Shown here piece by piece: positions 20,557 through 28,239 of a stretch of DNA of 40,658 bases. The position numbers and the translations under genes were made by a program. The number at the start of each line of letters is the position of its first letter. The first letter of the stretch is position 1. Source of the stretch: Bryobacteraceae bacterium (GTDB lineage: Bacteria; Acidobacteriota; Terriglobia; Bryobacterales; Bryobacteraceae); NCBI GenBank assembly GCA_025980665.1, contig JAICXC010000039.1:1-40658 (forward strand), written 5' to 3'. The notes under the pieces are model-generated. The model searched no databases. It was given only the letters and a program-made list of their open reading frames with translations, and was not told the DNA's origin.

Positions 20557-21414
20557 CTGGCTCACATAATTTCACTCTCAGAAGCGATCCGCGAAACGGT
20601 CCGCGACGGCGACACGGTCGCGTTAGAAGGATTCACTCACCTGATCCCTTTCGCCGCGGGGCACGAGATTATCCGGCAAGGCAAGCGCGATCTCACAGTC
20701 ATCCGCATGACCCCCGATTTGATTTACGACCAGCTCATCGGAGCCGGGTGCGTTAAAAAGCTCGTCTTCTCCTGGGGCGGGAATCCGGGTGTCGGATCCC
20801 TGCATCGGCTGCGCGACGCGGTCGAAAACGGGTGGCCGCAGCCCATCGAGATCGAAGAACACGCGCACGCGGGGATGGCGGCCGCTTATAGCGCGGGTGC
20901 CTCGAACCTGCCTTTTGGGATGCTGCGCGGCTATGTCGGAACCGACCTGGTGAAGTACAACCAGCGCATCAAATTTATAGACTGCCCGTTTACCGGAGCC
21001 AAGCTGGCAGCGATTCCCGCGCATCGGCCGGACGTGACCGTGGTTCATGCGCAGAAGGCCGACCGCAAAGGTAATGTGCTGATGTGGGGCGTGGTCGGCG
21101 TCCAGAAGGAAGCCGTGCTCGCGGCCAAGCGTGCCATCGTGACTGTTGAGGAGATTGTCGACGACCTGCACTCGCCGCCGAATTCCGTGGTGCTGCCGTC
21201 GTGGGTGCTAAGTGCGGTATGCGAAGTGAAGGGGGGCGCGTTCCCCTCCTACGCGCAGGGTTATTATCAGCGCGATAACGCGTTCTACAAGGCTTGGGAC
21301 TTTATCGCCCGGGATCGGGCGACGTTTCAGACGTGGATCGACCGCCACGTGCTCGGCACCAAGGACTTCGCCGAGTACAAACGGAGTCTGGAAGGAGCGA
21401 CGAGCCATGCCTGA
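20557..21414 (+). CDS. CoA-transferase subunit alpha (3-oxoadipate CoA-transferase/GctA type)
   Basis: The alpha subunit of a two-subunit class I CoA-transferase, expected to move CoA from succinyl-CoA to a dicarboxylic keto acid such as 3-oxoadipate. In-frame coding signal continues well upstream of the first ATG (20707): VRDGDTVALEGFTHLIPFAA is the conserved N-terminal strand and must be translated. The frame is closed by a TAG at 20506-20508 and holds no ATG, GTG or TTG before 20707. The best-fitting start is CTG at 20557, giving (M)AHIISLSEAIRETVRDGD and 285 residues, the usual length. Only a weak purine run (AGAAG) precedes it. The gene overlaps the beta subunit by 8 bp. The maleylacetate-reductase and thiolase genes nearby favour 3-oxoadipate as substrate; glutaconate or 3-oxoacids are alternatives. 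Confidence 0.85.
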   Translation: MAHIISLSEAIRETVRDGDTVALEGFTHLIPFAAGHEIIRQGKRDLTVIRMTPDLIYDQLIGAGCVKKLVFSWGGNPGVGSLHRLRDAVENGWPQPIEIEEHAHAGMAAAYSAGASNLPFGMLRGYVGTDLVKYNQRIKFIDCPFTGAKLAAIPAHRPDVTVVHAQKADRKGNVLMWGVVGVQKEAVLAAKRAIVTVEEIVDDLHSPPNSVVLPSWVLSAVCEVKGGAFPSYAQGYYQRDNAFYKAWDFIARDRATFQTWIDRHVLGTKDFAEYKRSLEGATSHA

Positions 21415-22186
21415 GGGAGCGTACACTTCTGACGAGATGATGACGGTTGCGGCAGCGCGTATGATCCGCAACGGCGTTACGCTGTTTGTCGGCATCGGGC
21501 TGCCCAGCGCTGCGGCTAATCTGGCGCGCCTGACGCATGCACCCGATACAGTGCTGATCTACGAATCGGGGACCATTGGCGCGAAGCCCACGGTACTGCC
21601 TCTGTCCATCGGCGATGGTGAGTTGTCGGAAACCGCCGACGCCGTGGTATCGATTCCCGAGATATTTTCGTATTGGCTGCAGGGCGGCCGCATCGGACTC
21701 GGATTTCTCGGCGCTGCGCAGATCGATAAGTACGCCAACATCAACAGCACTGTGATCGGCGATTACAACAAGCCCAAGGTACGGCTGCCCGGATCGGGCG
21801 GCGCGCAGGAAATCGCCGGATTCTGCGGTGAGGTGCTGATCACGCTTCGCCAAAACAACCGGGCTTTTGTAAAGAAACTGGATTTTCTAACGTCAGGAGG
21901 CTATTTCGAGGGTGGCGATAGCCGTGAGAAACTCGGGTTGCCAGGGAAAGGTCCTACTAACGTGATCACGGATCTAGGGATTCTTACTCCTGATCCCGAA
22001 ACCAAGGAGCTTACGCTGACCAGCCTGCATCCGGGTATCACGGTCGAGCAGGTGGTCGCCGCCACGGGCTGGCCGCTGAAGGTCGCGCCCAAGCTGGATG
22101 TTACCGCGGCGCCGACGGCTGCCGAGCTGAGCGTGTTGAGGGATTTGAACGAGCGCACGGCGCGGGCTCACGCAGGTCAGGCATAA
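21407..22186 (+). CDS. CoA-transferase subunit beta
   Basis: A 259-residue beta subunit. The segment GIGLPSAAANLAR (about 29-41) and the ESGTIGAKP motif with Glu53, the residue expected to carry the covalent CoA thioester, identify the class I family. Length and motif spelling resemble CatJ/GctB-type subunits more than the shorter PcaJ. The ATG at 21407 overlaps the alpha stop by 8 bp and has GGAG about nine bases upstream, so the two subunits are made together. Its TAA shares one base with the next ATG (TAATG), coupling it to the DUF885 gene. Confidence 0.9.
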   Translation: MPEGAYTSDEMMTVAAARMIRNGVTLFVGIGLPSAAANLARLTHAPDTVLIYESGTIGAKPTVLPLSIGDGELSETADAVVSIPEIFSYWLQGGRIGLGFLGAAQIDKYANINSTVIGDYNKPKVRLPGSGGAQEIAGFCGEVLITLRQNNRAFVKKLDFLTSGGYFEGGDSREKLGLPGKGPTNVITDLGILTPDPETKELTLTSLHPGITVEQVVAATGWPLKVAPKLDVTAAPTAAELSVLRDLNERTARAHAGQA

Positions 22187-23955
22187 TGCTCACGCGCAGA
22201 AGCGCCATCGCGATCCTCGGTGCGGGAGCAGCCTTTGCACAGAATCGTACCAGGACCATCGACGATTTCTTCCGCGATTTTACGGCGGAGTGGATTCGCA
22301 TCAATCCGAACCTCGCGACCTCTTTGCGCTACTTCACCGGCGAAGAGCAAGACCACCTGGAGCGGCAGCTTACACCTTTAACTGTGGCCTCCGCGAGCCA
22401 GCGGCTCCAGGTGGCTCGCAAGGGCCTGGCAGAACTTAGCAAGTTCGACCGGCGGGGAATGACGGAAACGCAACGAGTTTCCGCGGAAGTAATGAAGTGG
22501 CAGCTGGAGATGGTGGTTGCCGAGGAGCCTTACTGGGACTATGACCTTCCGCTCGAGCAGATGAATGGTTGGAATGTCTCGGCAGTAGAACGGTTCACTG
22601 TAGCGCGCCCGATCTCCAAGCCTCGGGACGCGGAAAACTACATCGCTGCACTAGGGCAGGTCAGCCTGCGCATGGAAGAGGCTATTGCCGAATCGCGCCG
22701 GCTAGCGGCGAAAAACGTGATTCCTCCGCGCTTTATCCTCGAAGCCACCATCAAGCAGATGCAGAGCTTCGTGGATCCGTCGCCCGGCCAGAATCCGTTC
22801 GTGACGGCGTTCGTGGATAAAATCAGTGCACTGGAAACGATTTCTCCTGAGCGGCGAGAGCAGCTGCGCGCCGAGGCCGAGAAAATCGTCGGCACGCAGA
22901 TCTATCCGGCATGGAAAAAGGCGACAGCTACGCTTCAAACCCAACTTTCGCGGTCAACCAATGACGCCGGCTTGTGGCGGCTCAAAGGCGGACCGGAAGC
23001 ATACGCTTTTTTCCTGCGGCGGTTCACCACCACGAATCTCACGGCGGACCAGATTCACGAGATCGGACTGCAGCAGGTCGCGCGCATCGAAACCCAGATG
23101 GATGGTCTGCTGCGTAAGCTAGGCCGTACCGCGGGACCGGTCAAAGACCGAATTGAGAAGCTCAGGCTGGATCTGCAATACCCCAATCCCACGTCGGATG
23201 AGAGCCGCGCCCAAATCATGCGTGATGCGGACGCTATCGTGCGCGATGCCGAACGGCGCGCCGCATTGTTGTTCGACGTTCGGCCGAAGGCGCCCGTGAC
23301 TGTGCAGCCGTTTCCGCGCTTCCGCGAGGCGAATGCTGCCGCCAATTACAATGCCCCGGCGCCGGACGGGTCCCGTCCGGGAATCGTCCAGATTCCCCGG
23401 CGTATCGAACGGATGACGACCTTCGGGTTGCGTTCTCTGCTGTATCACGAAGCGGTGCCCGGCCATCACTTCCACATCGCACTGCAGGTGGAAAACAAAG
23501 ATCTGCCACGCTTCATGCAGGTCCGCGCGCTGGGCGGGATTTCGGCGATTACCGAGGGTTGGGGACTTTATGCGGAACGTCTGGCCGCGGAATCCGGCTG
23601 GTATGGCGACGATATCGAAGGCCAGCTCGGCCAACTGGATTCAGAACTCTTCCGCGCACGTCGCCTGGTCGTGGATACCGGTCTTCACGCAAAACGCTGG
23701 ACCCGTCAGCAGGCCATCGACTACGGAATTGAAGCCAGCGAGGTGGAACGATACACCGTATATCCGGGCCAAGCGTGTTCCTACATGATCGGCGAGCTGA
23801 AGATTTTAGAGCTTAGGAATAAGGCCCAGAAGGCGCTCGGCAATCGGTTTTCGCTGCGGGAATACCACAACGTGGTCCTGCGTGCCGGCAGCGTTCCGCT
23901 GCAGATCCTCGAAAGCCAAGTTGATGCGTACGTAAATGCTTCCCTTCGTCTATGA
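22186..23955 (+). CDS. DUF885-family exported metallohydrolase
   Basis: A 589-residue protein with a short N-terminal export signal carrying twin arginines (TRRSAIAILGAGAAFAQ), compatible with the Tat or Sec route. The catalytic signature of the DUF885 family is present: YHEAVPGHH at 420-428 (an HExxxGHH-type zinc site) and EGWGLYAE at 457-464, which should supply the third ligand. The surrounding domain is mostly helical, as in M32/M3-like gluzincins. Family members are annotated as putative carboxypeptidases but rarely tested. It is translationally coupled to the CoA-transferase beta subunit and overlaps the dehydrogenase gene by 20 bp, so it lies inside a catabolic operon although it is probably outside the cytoplasm. 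A role in releasing the substrate from a conjugate is only a guess. Confidence 0.88.
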   Translation: MLTRRSAIAILGAGAAFAQNRTRTIDDFFRDFTAEWIRINPNLATSLRYFTGEEQDHLERQLTPLTVASASQRLQVARKGLAELSKFDRRGMTETQRVSAEVMKWQLEMVVAEEPYWDYDLPLEQMNGWNVSAVERFTVARPISKPRDAENYIAALGQVSLRMEEAIAESRRLAAKNVIPPRFILEATIKQMQSFVDPSPGQNPFVTAFVDKISALETISPERREQLRAEAEKIVGTQIYPAWKKATATLQTQLSRSTNDAGLWRLKGGPEAYAFFLRRFTTTNLTADQIHEIGLQQVARIETQMDGLLRKLGRTAGPVKDRIEKLRLDLQYPNPTSDESRAQIMRDADAIVRDAERRAALLFDVRPKAPVTVQPFPRFREANAAANYNAPAPDGSRPGIVQIPRRIERMTTFGLRSLLYHEAVPGHHFHIALQVENKDLPRFMQVRALGGISAITEGWGLYAERLAAESGWYGDDIEGQLGQLDSELFRARRLVVDTGLHAKRWTRQQAIDYGIEASEVERYTVYPGQACSYMIGELKILELRNKAQKALGNRFSLREYHNVVLRAGSVPLQILESQVDAYVNASLRL

Positions 23956-25000
23956 AGCGCTTCCATCTCGCGTGGTTTTCGGCGCGGGATCGCTCCAAAA
24001 TCTTCCGGAAGAAGTCGACCGATTAGGCGCCACGCGCGCGCTGGTGCTGTGCACTCCCGAACAGCGTTCTATCGGCGCCGATATCGTTGTAATGCTCGGC
24101 GCACGATCCGCTGGTGTGTTCGATGGGGCGGTGATGCATGTGCCGGCGGCGGTTGCCGCTGCCGCGCGCGATAAGGCCCGCCGCCTGCGAGCCGATTGCT
24201 GTGTCGCGATCGGCGGCGGCTCGACTACGGGACTCGCTAAAGCCATCGCGCTCACTGCCAAGCTGCCCATTCTCGCGATTCCGACCATCTATGCCGGATC
24301 GGAGATGACACCGATCTGGGGGATCACGGAAGGCCGCGTCAAGAAAACCGGGCGCGATGTACTCGTCTTGCCTAAGACGGTGATCTACGATCCTGCGCTG
24401 ACGACATCGCTGCCTGTGGCGCTGTCGGTGACCAGCGGGATCAACGCCATTGCCCACTGCGTTGAGGCACTGTACTCGAAGGACGCCAATCCCATCATGT
24501 CGCTGATCGCCGAAGAGGGAATTCGCGCGCTTGCCAGCGGGTTGCGTGCGGTCGTGAAGCAGCCGCGGGATCTCGAAGCCCGCTCCCGCGCGTTGTACGG
24601 GGCATGGCTAGGAGGCGTCGCTATGGGCGCAGTCGGCATGGCGCTCCATCACAAGTTATGTCACACGCTCGGCGGAACCTTCAATCTGCCGCACGCGGAG
24701 ACGCACACCGTGGTGTTGCCGCACGCCGTGGCCTATAACACTTCGGCTGCGCCCGAGGTGATGGAACGTATCGCACGAGCGCTAAGCGCTCGTTCAGCCG
24801 CGGAGGGTTTGTTTGATCTAGCCGCGTCGCTCGGCGCGGCCGTCTCCCTGAAGTCTTTGGGAATGCGCCGCGAGCAACTGGATCAGGCCGCCGATCTGGC
24901 CATTCAGAATCCTTACTACAATCCGCGTCCGGTCACTCGCGAAGGCATTCGCAGTCTGCTCGAAGACGCGTTCGAAGGACGAAGACCCCGTGTGGAGTGA
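23936..25000 (+). CDS. Iron-type dehydrogenase, maleylacetate-reductase-like
   Basis: A 354-residue enzyme of the iron-containing alcohol dehydrogenase superfamily. The start FVYEALPSRVVFGAGSL, the dinucleotide-binding GGGSTTG (93-99) and the segments AIAHCVEALYS (His174), ALHHKLCHTLGG (His238, His239, His243) and LPHAETHTVVLPHA (His253, His257) are those of maleylacetate reductases, which convert maleylacetate to 3-oxoadipate with NAD(P)H. The metal-binding His positions are kept. The next enzymes of that route, a CoA-transferase and a thiolase, are in the same locus, and a PcpA-like dioxygenase could feed it. The ATG at 23936 overlaps the end of the DUF885 gene by 20 bp. A different alcohol or aldehyde substrate is possible but less likely given the context. 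Confidence 0.87.
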   Translation: MLPFVYEALPSRVVFGAGSLQNLPEEVDRLGATRALVLCTPEQRSIGADIVVMLGARSAGVFDGAVMHVPAAVAAAARDKARRLRADCCVAIGGGSTTGLAKAIALTAKLPILAIPTIYAGSEMTPIWGITEGRVKKTGRDVLVLPKTVIYDPALTTSLPVALSVTSGINAIAHCVEALYSKDANPIMSLIAEEGIRALASGLRAVVKQPRDLEARSRALYGAWLGGVAMGAVGMALHHKLCHTLGGTFNLPHAETHTVVLPHAVAYNTSAAPEVMERIARALSARSAAEGLFDLAASLGAAVSLKSLGMRREQLDQAADLAIQNPYYNPRPVTREGIRSLLEDAFEGRRPRVE

Positions 25001-25445
25001 TAGGATTGGCCGAAAGCTCCATGAATCGCTCAGCATGGCTTGCTCTGCTGGCTGGCGCCGCTGATTATTACGCAAAGCTTCATGCCGCCGGTAGTAGGTC
25101 TCGCGAAATAAGGAGATTTCGTAGTTTTAGCTCTGCGCCGCCTTCGCTATCGTGTTCCTTGTCGTCGTCTCGATGGACGTGATTCTTCTGATCACCCCTA
25201 AAATGCAACATTATCCGCTGCGGATTCCGATCGGACCACGGGTTTTCCGGAATACGCCCGGAGCTGGACGGTTGCCGCTGGAGCGATCTGAAGATTCTTG
25301 TTTTCGGGCCGCACGGCGAACGCTCTCTCTTCTGTTCTCTGTAGCTTGCCCTGACAATTGCAGCGTTCGCCAACGTTCGCGAGAATAGCCTGTCGCCTCT
25401 AGCAAGTTCTGGACGCCACGTTCGGTAACCTAACTATCTGGCAGC
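25001..25445. other. 445-bp stretch without a supported gene
   Basis: I see no intact gene. Short hydrophobic bits occur in different frames, such as AFAIVFLVVVSMDVILLI around 25142-25195 and LALTIAAFANVRENSL around 25351-25398, separated by stops or frame changes. They may be remains of a decayed membrane-protein gene, but I cannot name a family. No clear hairpin terminator or strong promoter was found. Confidence 0.4.
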
Positions 25446-26183
25446 ATGCGCGAACTCGGGCCCTTGCAAATCCATCTCTGGCAGTACTCTATCGGCGACC
25501 CTCTGGACGCTCGACCCCTGGCTCATGCCCTAACGCTTTTGAACGATGCGGAGAAGCGAAGAGCTGCCGCCTTCCACTTCGACAAACATCGAGCGGCTTA
25601 CACCCTGAGTCACGCCATGCTGCGCCTAGTGCTTTCCCAATATGCACTTGTGCGGCCCGAGGAATGGCAGTTCCTCGCGGGCCCGTGGGGGAAACTGGAG
25701 ATCGCCGCCCCTGCGCTTGATACTCCTCTGTGGTTCAACCTCTCGCACACCGACGGGTTTGCCGTCTGCGTGGCCGGACGCGTTTCGCAACTTGGCGTGG
25801 ACGTGGAAAACGTGAACCGGAAGACCTCTCATGATGAACTGGCCCAGCGCTACTTTGCCGCGGCGGAATATGACTACCTAAGAAACTTGCCGCCCCACCT
25901 TCAGCGTGAAGCGTTTTTTCGAATCTGGACTTTGAAGGAAGCCTATATCAAGGCGGAAGGGAAAGGTCTCTCGATTCCGCTGGCCTCATTCAGCTTCCGC
26001 TTCTCAGCCGATCATCCCGCGCAGGTCACATTCGAATCGAGCCGCGAATCAAATCCCGACCACTGGAGCTTTTACGAGTTCCAGCCCGCGCCGGATTATC
26101 GGATCTCGCTGGCCGCACGTAACGCCGGATATGCCTCGTTCCATGTAGAGCGTCTGGACGCGGCCCCTCTTCTCAATGGCTAG
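25446..26183 (+). CDS. 4'-phosphopantetheinyl transferase, Sfp type
   Basis: A 245-residue enzyme that transfers phosphopantetheine from CoA to a carrier-protein serine. Motifs: NLSH with His101, LGVDVENV with Asp119 and Glu121 (Mg binding), and WTLKEAYIKA at 161-170 with Lys164, Glu165 and Lys169. The length is normal for the Sfp/AcpT group. No polyketide, nonribosomal peptide or carrier-protein gene is in the window, so its partner is elsewhere. The start is ATG at 25446. It stands alone: 445 bp from the upstream gene and 117 bp from the next. Confidence 0.93.
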   Translation: MRELGPLQIHLWQYSIGDPLDARPLAHALTLLNDAEKRRAAAFHFDKHRAAYTLSHAMLRLVLSQYALVRPEEWQFLAGPWGKLEIAAPALDTPLWFNLSHTDGFAVCVAGRVSQLGVDVENVNRKTSHDELAQRYFAAAEYDYLRNLPPHLQREAFFRIWTLKEAYIKAEGKGLSIPLASFSFRFSADHPAQVTFESSRESNPDHWSFYEFQPAPDYRISLAARNAGYASFHVERLDAAPLLNG

Positions 26184-26300
26184 TGTCAGAAATTCGCTTT
26201 TTTCGTCGGAAATCGGCCCTGTGCTGAACGGCGTTTCACTCCATCGTTTCAATCCATTGCAGCGTGGGAAAGCGGCTACCAAATTGCCCACGAATGAAGC

Positions 26301-26897
26301 ATGGGTACGATAAATAATCTTTCCAGCAACTATTTACAATCTATTCTTAACAATGCCGTGCAGAACTCCGGTCTGAATTCCAATAGCGCGAGCGCTGTTG
26401 GATCGTCTCCGGCCGCACTGCCCACGGACAACCAGCAACTTTCACCCTTCGCGCAACTGGTCAGCCAGCTGCAACAGCTTCAGCAATCGGACCCGACCAA
26501 ATACCAGCAGGTCACGCAACAGATCGCGACGAACCTCCAGAGCGCCGCTCAAACCGCTCAGGCGGACGGCAACACGACGGCCTCCAGTCAGCTCAACCAA
26601 CTGTCGACGGACTTCTCCAACCCCTCGATCAGCGGTCAACTCCCCAACCTTCAGGATCTGGCGCAAGCCACTACGGGTCATCACCATCATGGTGGGGGTC
26701 ATCATCACGCCCATGCAGCAACGTCTGATCCCGATAGCAGCTCCACCGACCCCACGAGCATCAGCAGCCTGAGTCAGACGTTGGGCCAACTCCTTTCGGG
26801 TTTGCAGACAGATGGCACAGCGAATGGCTCGCTGGATCCGATGGCGATCATTCTCAACACTCTATCGAGCGCCGGATTGAGCAGCTCCAGCAGCTAG
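26301..26897 (+). CDS. Gln/Ser-rich low-complexity protein with a histidine cluster
   Basis: A 198-residue protein of unknown function. There is no signal peptide or membrane helix. Three parts: an Asn/Ser-rich start; a probably helical middle (about 45-123) rich in Gln and Leu (SPFAQLVSQLQQLQQSDPTK, then YQQVTQQIATNLQ); and a Ser-rich tail. Between them, residues 127-138 read HHHHGGGHHHAH, eight histidines in twelve, a plausible metal-binding patch. I have the impression that similar Gln-rich proteins occur in other acidobacteria, but give no family name. The start is ATG at 26301. It ends in CTAG, shared with the stop of the convergent MetE-like remnant. Confidence 0.7.
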   Translation: MGTINNLSSNYLQSILNNAVQNSGLNSNSASAVGSSPAALPTDNQQLSPFAQLVSQLQQLQQSDPTKYQQVTQQIATNLQSAAQTAQADGNTTASSQLNQLSTDFSNPSISGQLPNLQDLAQATTGHHHHGGGHHHAHAATSDPDSSSTDPTSISSLSQTLGQLLSGLQTDGTANGSLDPMAIILNTLSSAGLSSSSS

Positions 26898-27220
26898 CCC
26901 CAGACTTTACGCGCAGTGTTGGCGACAAGCTCGATCTTGCGCCACTGTTCGTCCATCGATAGAAGATTCCGGCGGCCACCGACTCGAATCCGCACTGCGG
27001 ACTTAGCGCAAGCCGCTCCAGGGGCACGTGACGGGCGGCGGCGATCACGACGTTGTCCCCGGCGATTCCTTCCGCCAGTTCCCGATCCCTGCTGACCTCC
27101 GGGCCGCCGCCCAGCCCTTTCCAGTCGAGCACCACCCGATCGCAACGAACCCTTCCACCCCGTCGGCCGTGTCGGTCAGCCCAAACTGCCGACGTGCTCG
27201 GCACGATCGGCTGACTTCAT
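26894..27220 (-). pseudogene. Remnant of a MetE-like (cobalamin-independent methionine synthase family) gene
   Basis: Fragments of one gene in changing frames. At the 5' end, ATG at 27220 begins MKSADRAEHVGSL, the usual opening of stand-alone MetE C-terminal-domain-like proteins, but meets a stop after 14 codons. What follows corresponds to the far C-terminus: a GFVAIGWCSTGKG-like piece, then in another frame HVPLERLALSPQCGFESVAAG, then, one base offset, NLLSMDEQWRKIELVANTAR and KVWG with a TAG at 26894. LSPQCGF is the zinc-Cys motif of the family. An intact member has about 370 residues; here about 327 bp remain, so the middle has been deleted and at least two frameshifts added. This is a clear pseudogene, recent enough that motifs remain readable. 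Confidence 0.8.
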
Positions 27221-27247
27221 TCGACGTCAGTATATTCTGAAACCTCC

Positions 27248-28129
27248 CTAGCGGTAGAGCGCCCCCGCTGTGGTCCACTCCGTGGCGAAGCGCTCAAACA
27301 GCAAACCCTGGTCCAGGGAAAAGCCTTCAAATTCTAGCGGCGGAATCTCGCTCCCGACGTTAGACGCGGGCAGCAAGGACATGCCTGCTGCATTCACCAC
27401 CGCATCCATCTTCGAAACCGCCATGGCCAGCGAGATTTTACCCAACGCCGGCGGCGCTTTCTGGGGCTCGTGATGATACTCGGCGGCCAAGCGGATCGGC
27501 TCACCCAGGCCCCAGTAATCCACCGCCAGGGCCGACAGCTCCGCGTGGTCGATTTGAAGCATGCGGCGTTCGCTTTCAAGCTGCGACTCGCCGGTCACAG
27601 CGGAGGCGGTGACTATGCTTTCGTATTGGTCCGGCATAGCGACCGCGATGATCAGTTTACCCACATCGTGAAACAACCCCGCCAGAAACGCCTCCTCCGG
27701 ATCCTCCAGCGGCACAACCTCCGCCAAGAGCTCCAGGAACATGCCTGTCGCCACCGAGTGCAGGTTGAAGCGCGTGATGGAGAAGCTGGGCGCGATTTTA
27801 CGCTTCGCAAACAGGTTGGAAATCGATCGCGCCAGCGCGAACTTCCGCACGGCGCCAATGCCGACCATCGAAATCGCGTGCTGCACCGAGCTGATCGGCT
27901 GGGCTCGGCCGAACGCTGCGGAGTTGGCGATTCCCAGAATCTGGGCCGAGAGGAGCGGGTCGCGTTCGATTAACACAGCCAGTTCGTGGACGTCGCAGTT
28001 GCGACGCGCCAAGCGGCCCAGGAGATGCGCGGCCGTGGGCGACAAGGCAGGTAGCTTGGCTAAGCCCAGAAAGGCCTGCTTCCGGGCATTACTGCGCCGA
28101 TCTTGTTTATTCAAAGTGGCCGAGGACAT
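27248..28129 (-). CDS. HDOD-domain protein
   Basis: A 293-residue cytoplasmic protein with an HDOD domain over about residues 20-220: LPALSPTAAHLLGRL, the RDPLLSAQILGIANSAAFG segment typical of the family, the helix SSVQHAISMVGIGAVR, and GLFHDVGKL with His154 and Asp155. In many HDOD proteins the HD metal pair is lost; here the H-D step is kept, but the rest of a phosphodiesterase site is not obvious. HDOD proteins act in signalling and stress regulation in bacteria with unclear chemistry. The start is ATG at 28129, right after a GAGGAGGA run, which is unusually close for a ribosome site. It is divergent from the TPR/beta-barrel gene with 110 bp between, holding a tandem 10-bp repeat. Confidence 0.88.
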   Translation of the reverse strand: MSSATLNKQDRRSNARKQAFLGLAKLPALSPTAAHLLGRLARRNCDVHELAVLIERDPLLSAQILGIANSAAFGRAQPISSVQHAISMVGIGAVRKFALARSISNLFAKRKIAPSFSITRFNLHSVATGMFLELLAEVVPLEDPEEAFLAGLFHDVGKLIIAVAMPDQYESIVTASAVTGESQLESERRMLQIDHAELSALAVDYWGLGEPIRLAAEYHHEPQKAPPALGKISLAMAVSKMDAVVNAAGMSLLPASNVGSEIPPLEFEGFSLDQGLLFERFATEWTTAGALYR

Positions 28130-28158
28130 TCCTCCTCCTCATATCGCGTCCGGACCCA

Positions 28159-28178
28159 TATATTCGAGTATATTCGAG
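28159..28178. repeat. Tandem 10-bp repeat in a divergent promoter region
   Basis: TATATTCGAG occurs twice head to tail (28159-28168, 28169-28178) in the AT-rich part of the gap between the HDOD gene and the TPR/beta-barrel gene. A 10-bp period puts both copies on the same face of the helix, as in many operators. No regulator can be named. Confidence 0.5.
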
Positions 28179-28239
28179 CATAATTTCCGGAGAGTCTAGC
28201 GGACCTGGCGGCACTATTTGTTACCGCTATGGGCTAAAC

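Noticed and set aside
25152..25388. Short open frame with a hydrophobic start in the 445-bp gap
   Set aside because: No ribosome site or family match, and the C-terminal half looks like out-of-frame sequence; at best a remnant, so listed only as part of the gap.
26701..26740. CAT/CAC-rich stretch that looks like a DNA repeat
   Set aside because: It is the coding sequence of the histidine cluster, not an independent repeat element or CRISPR.
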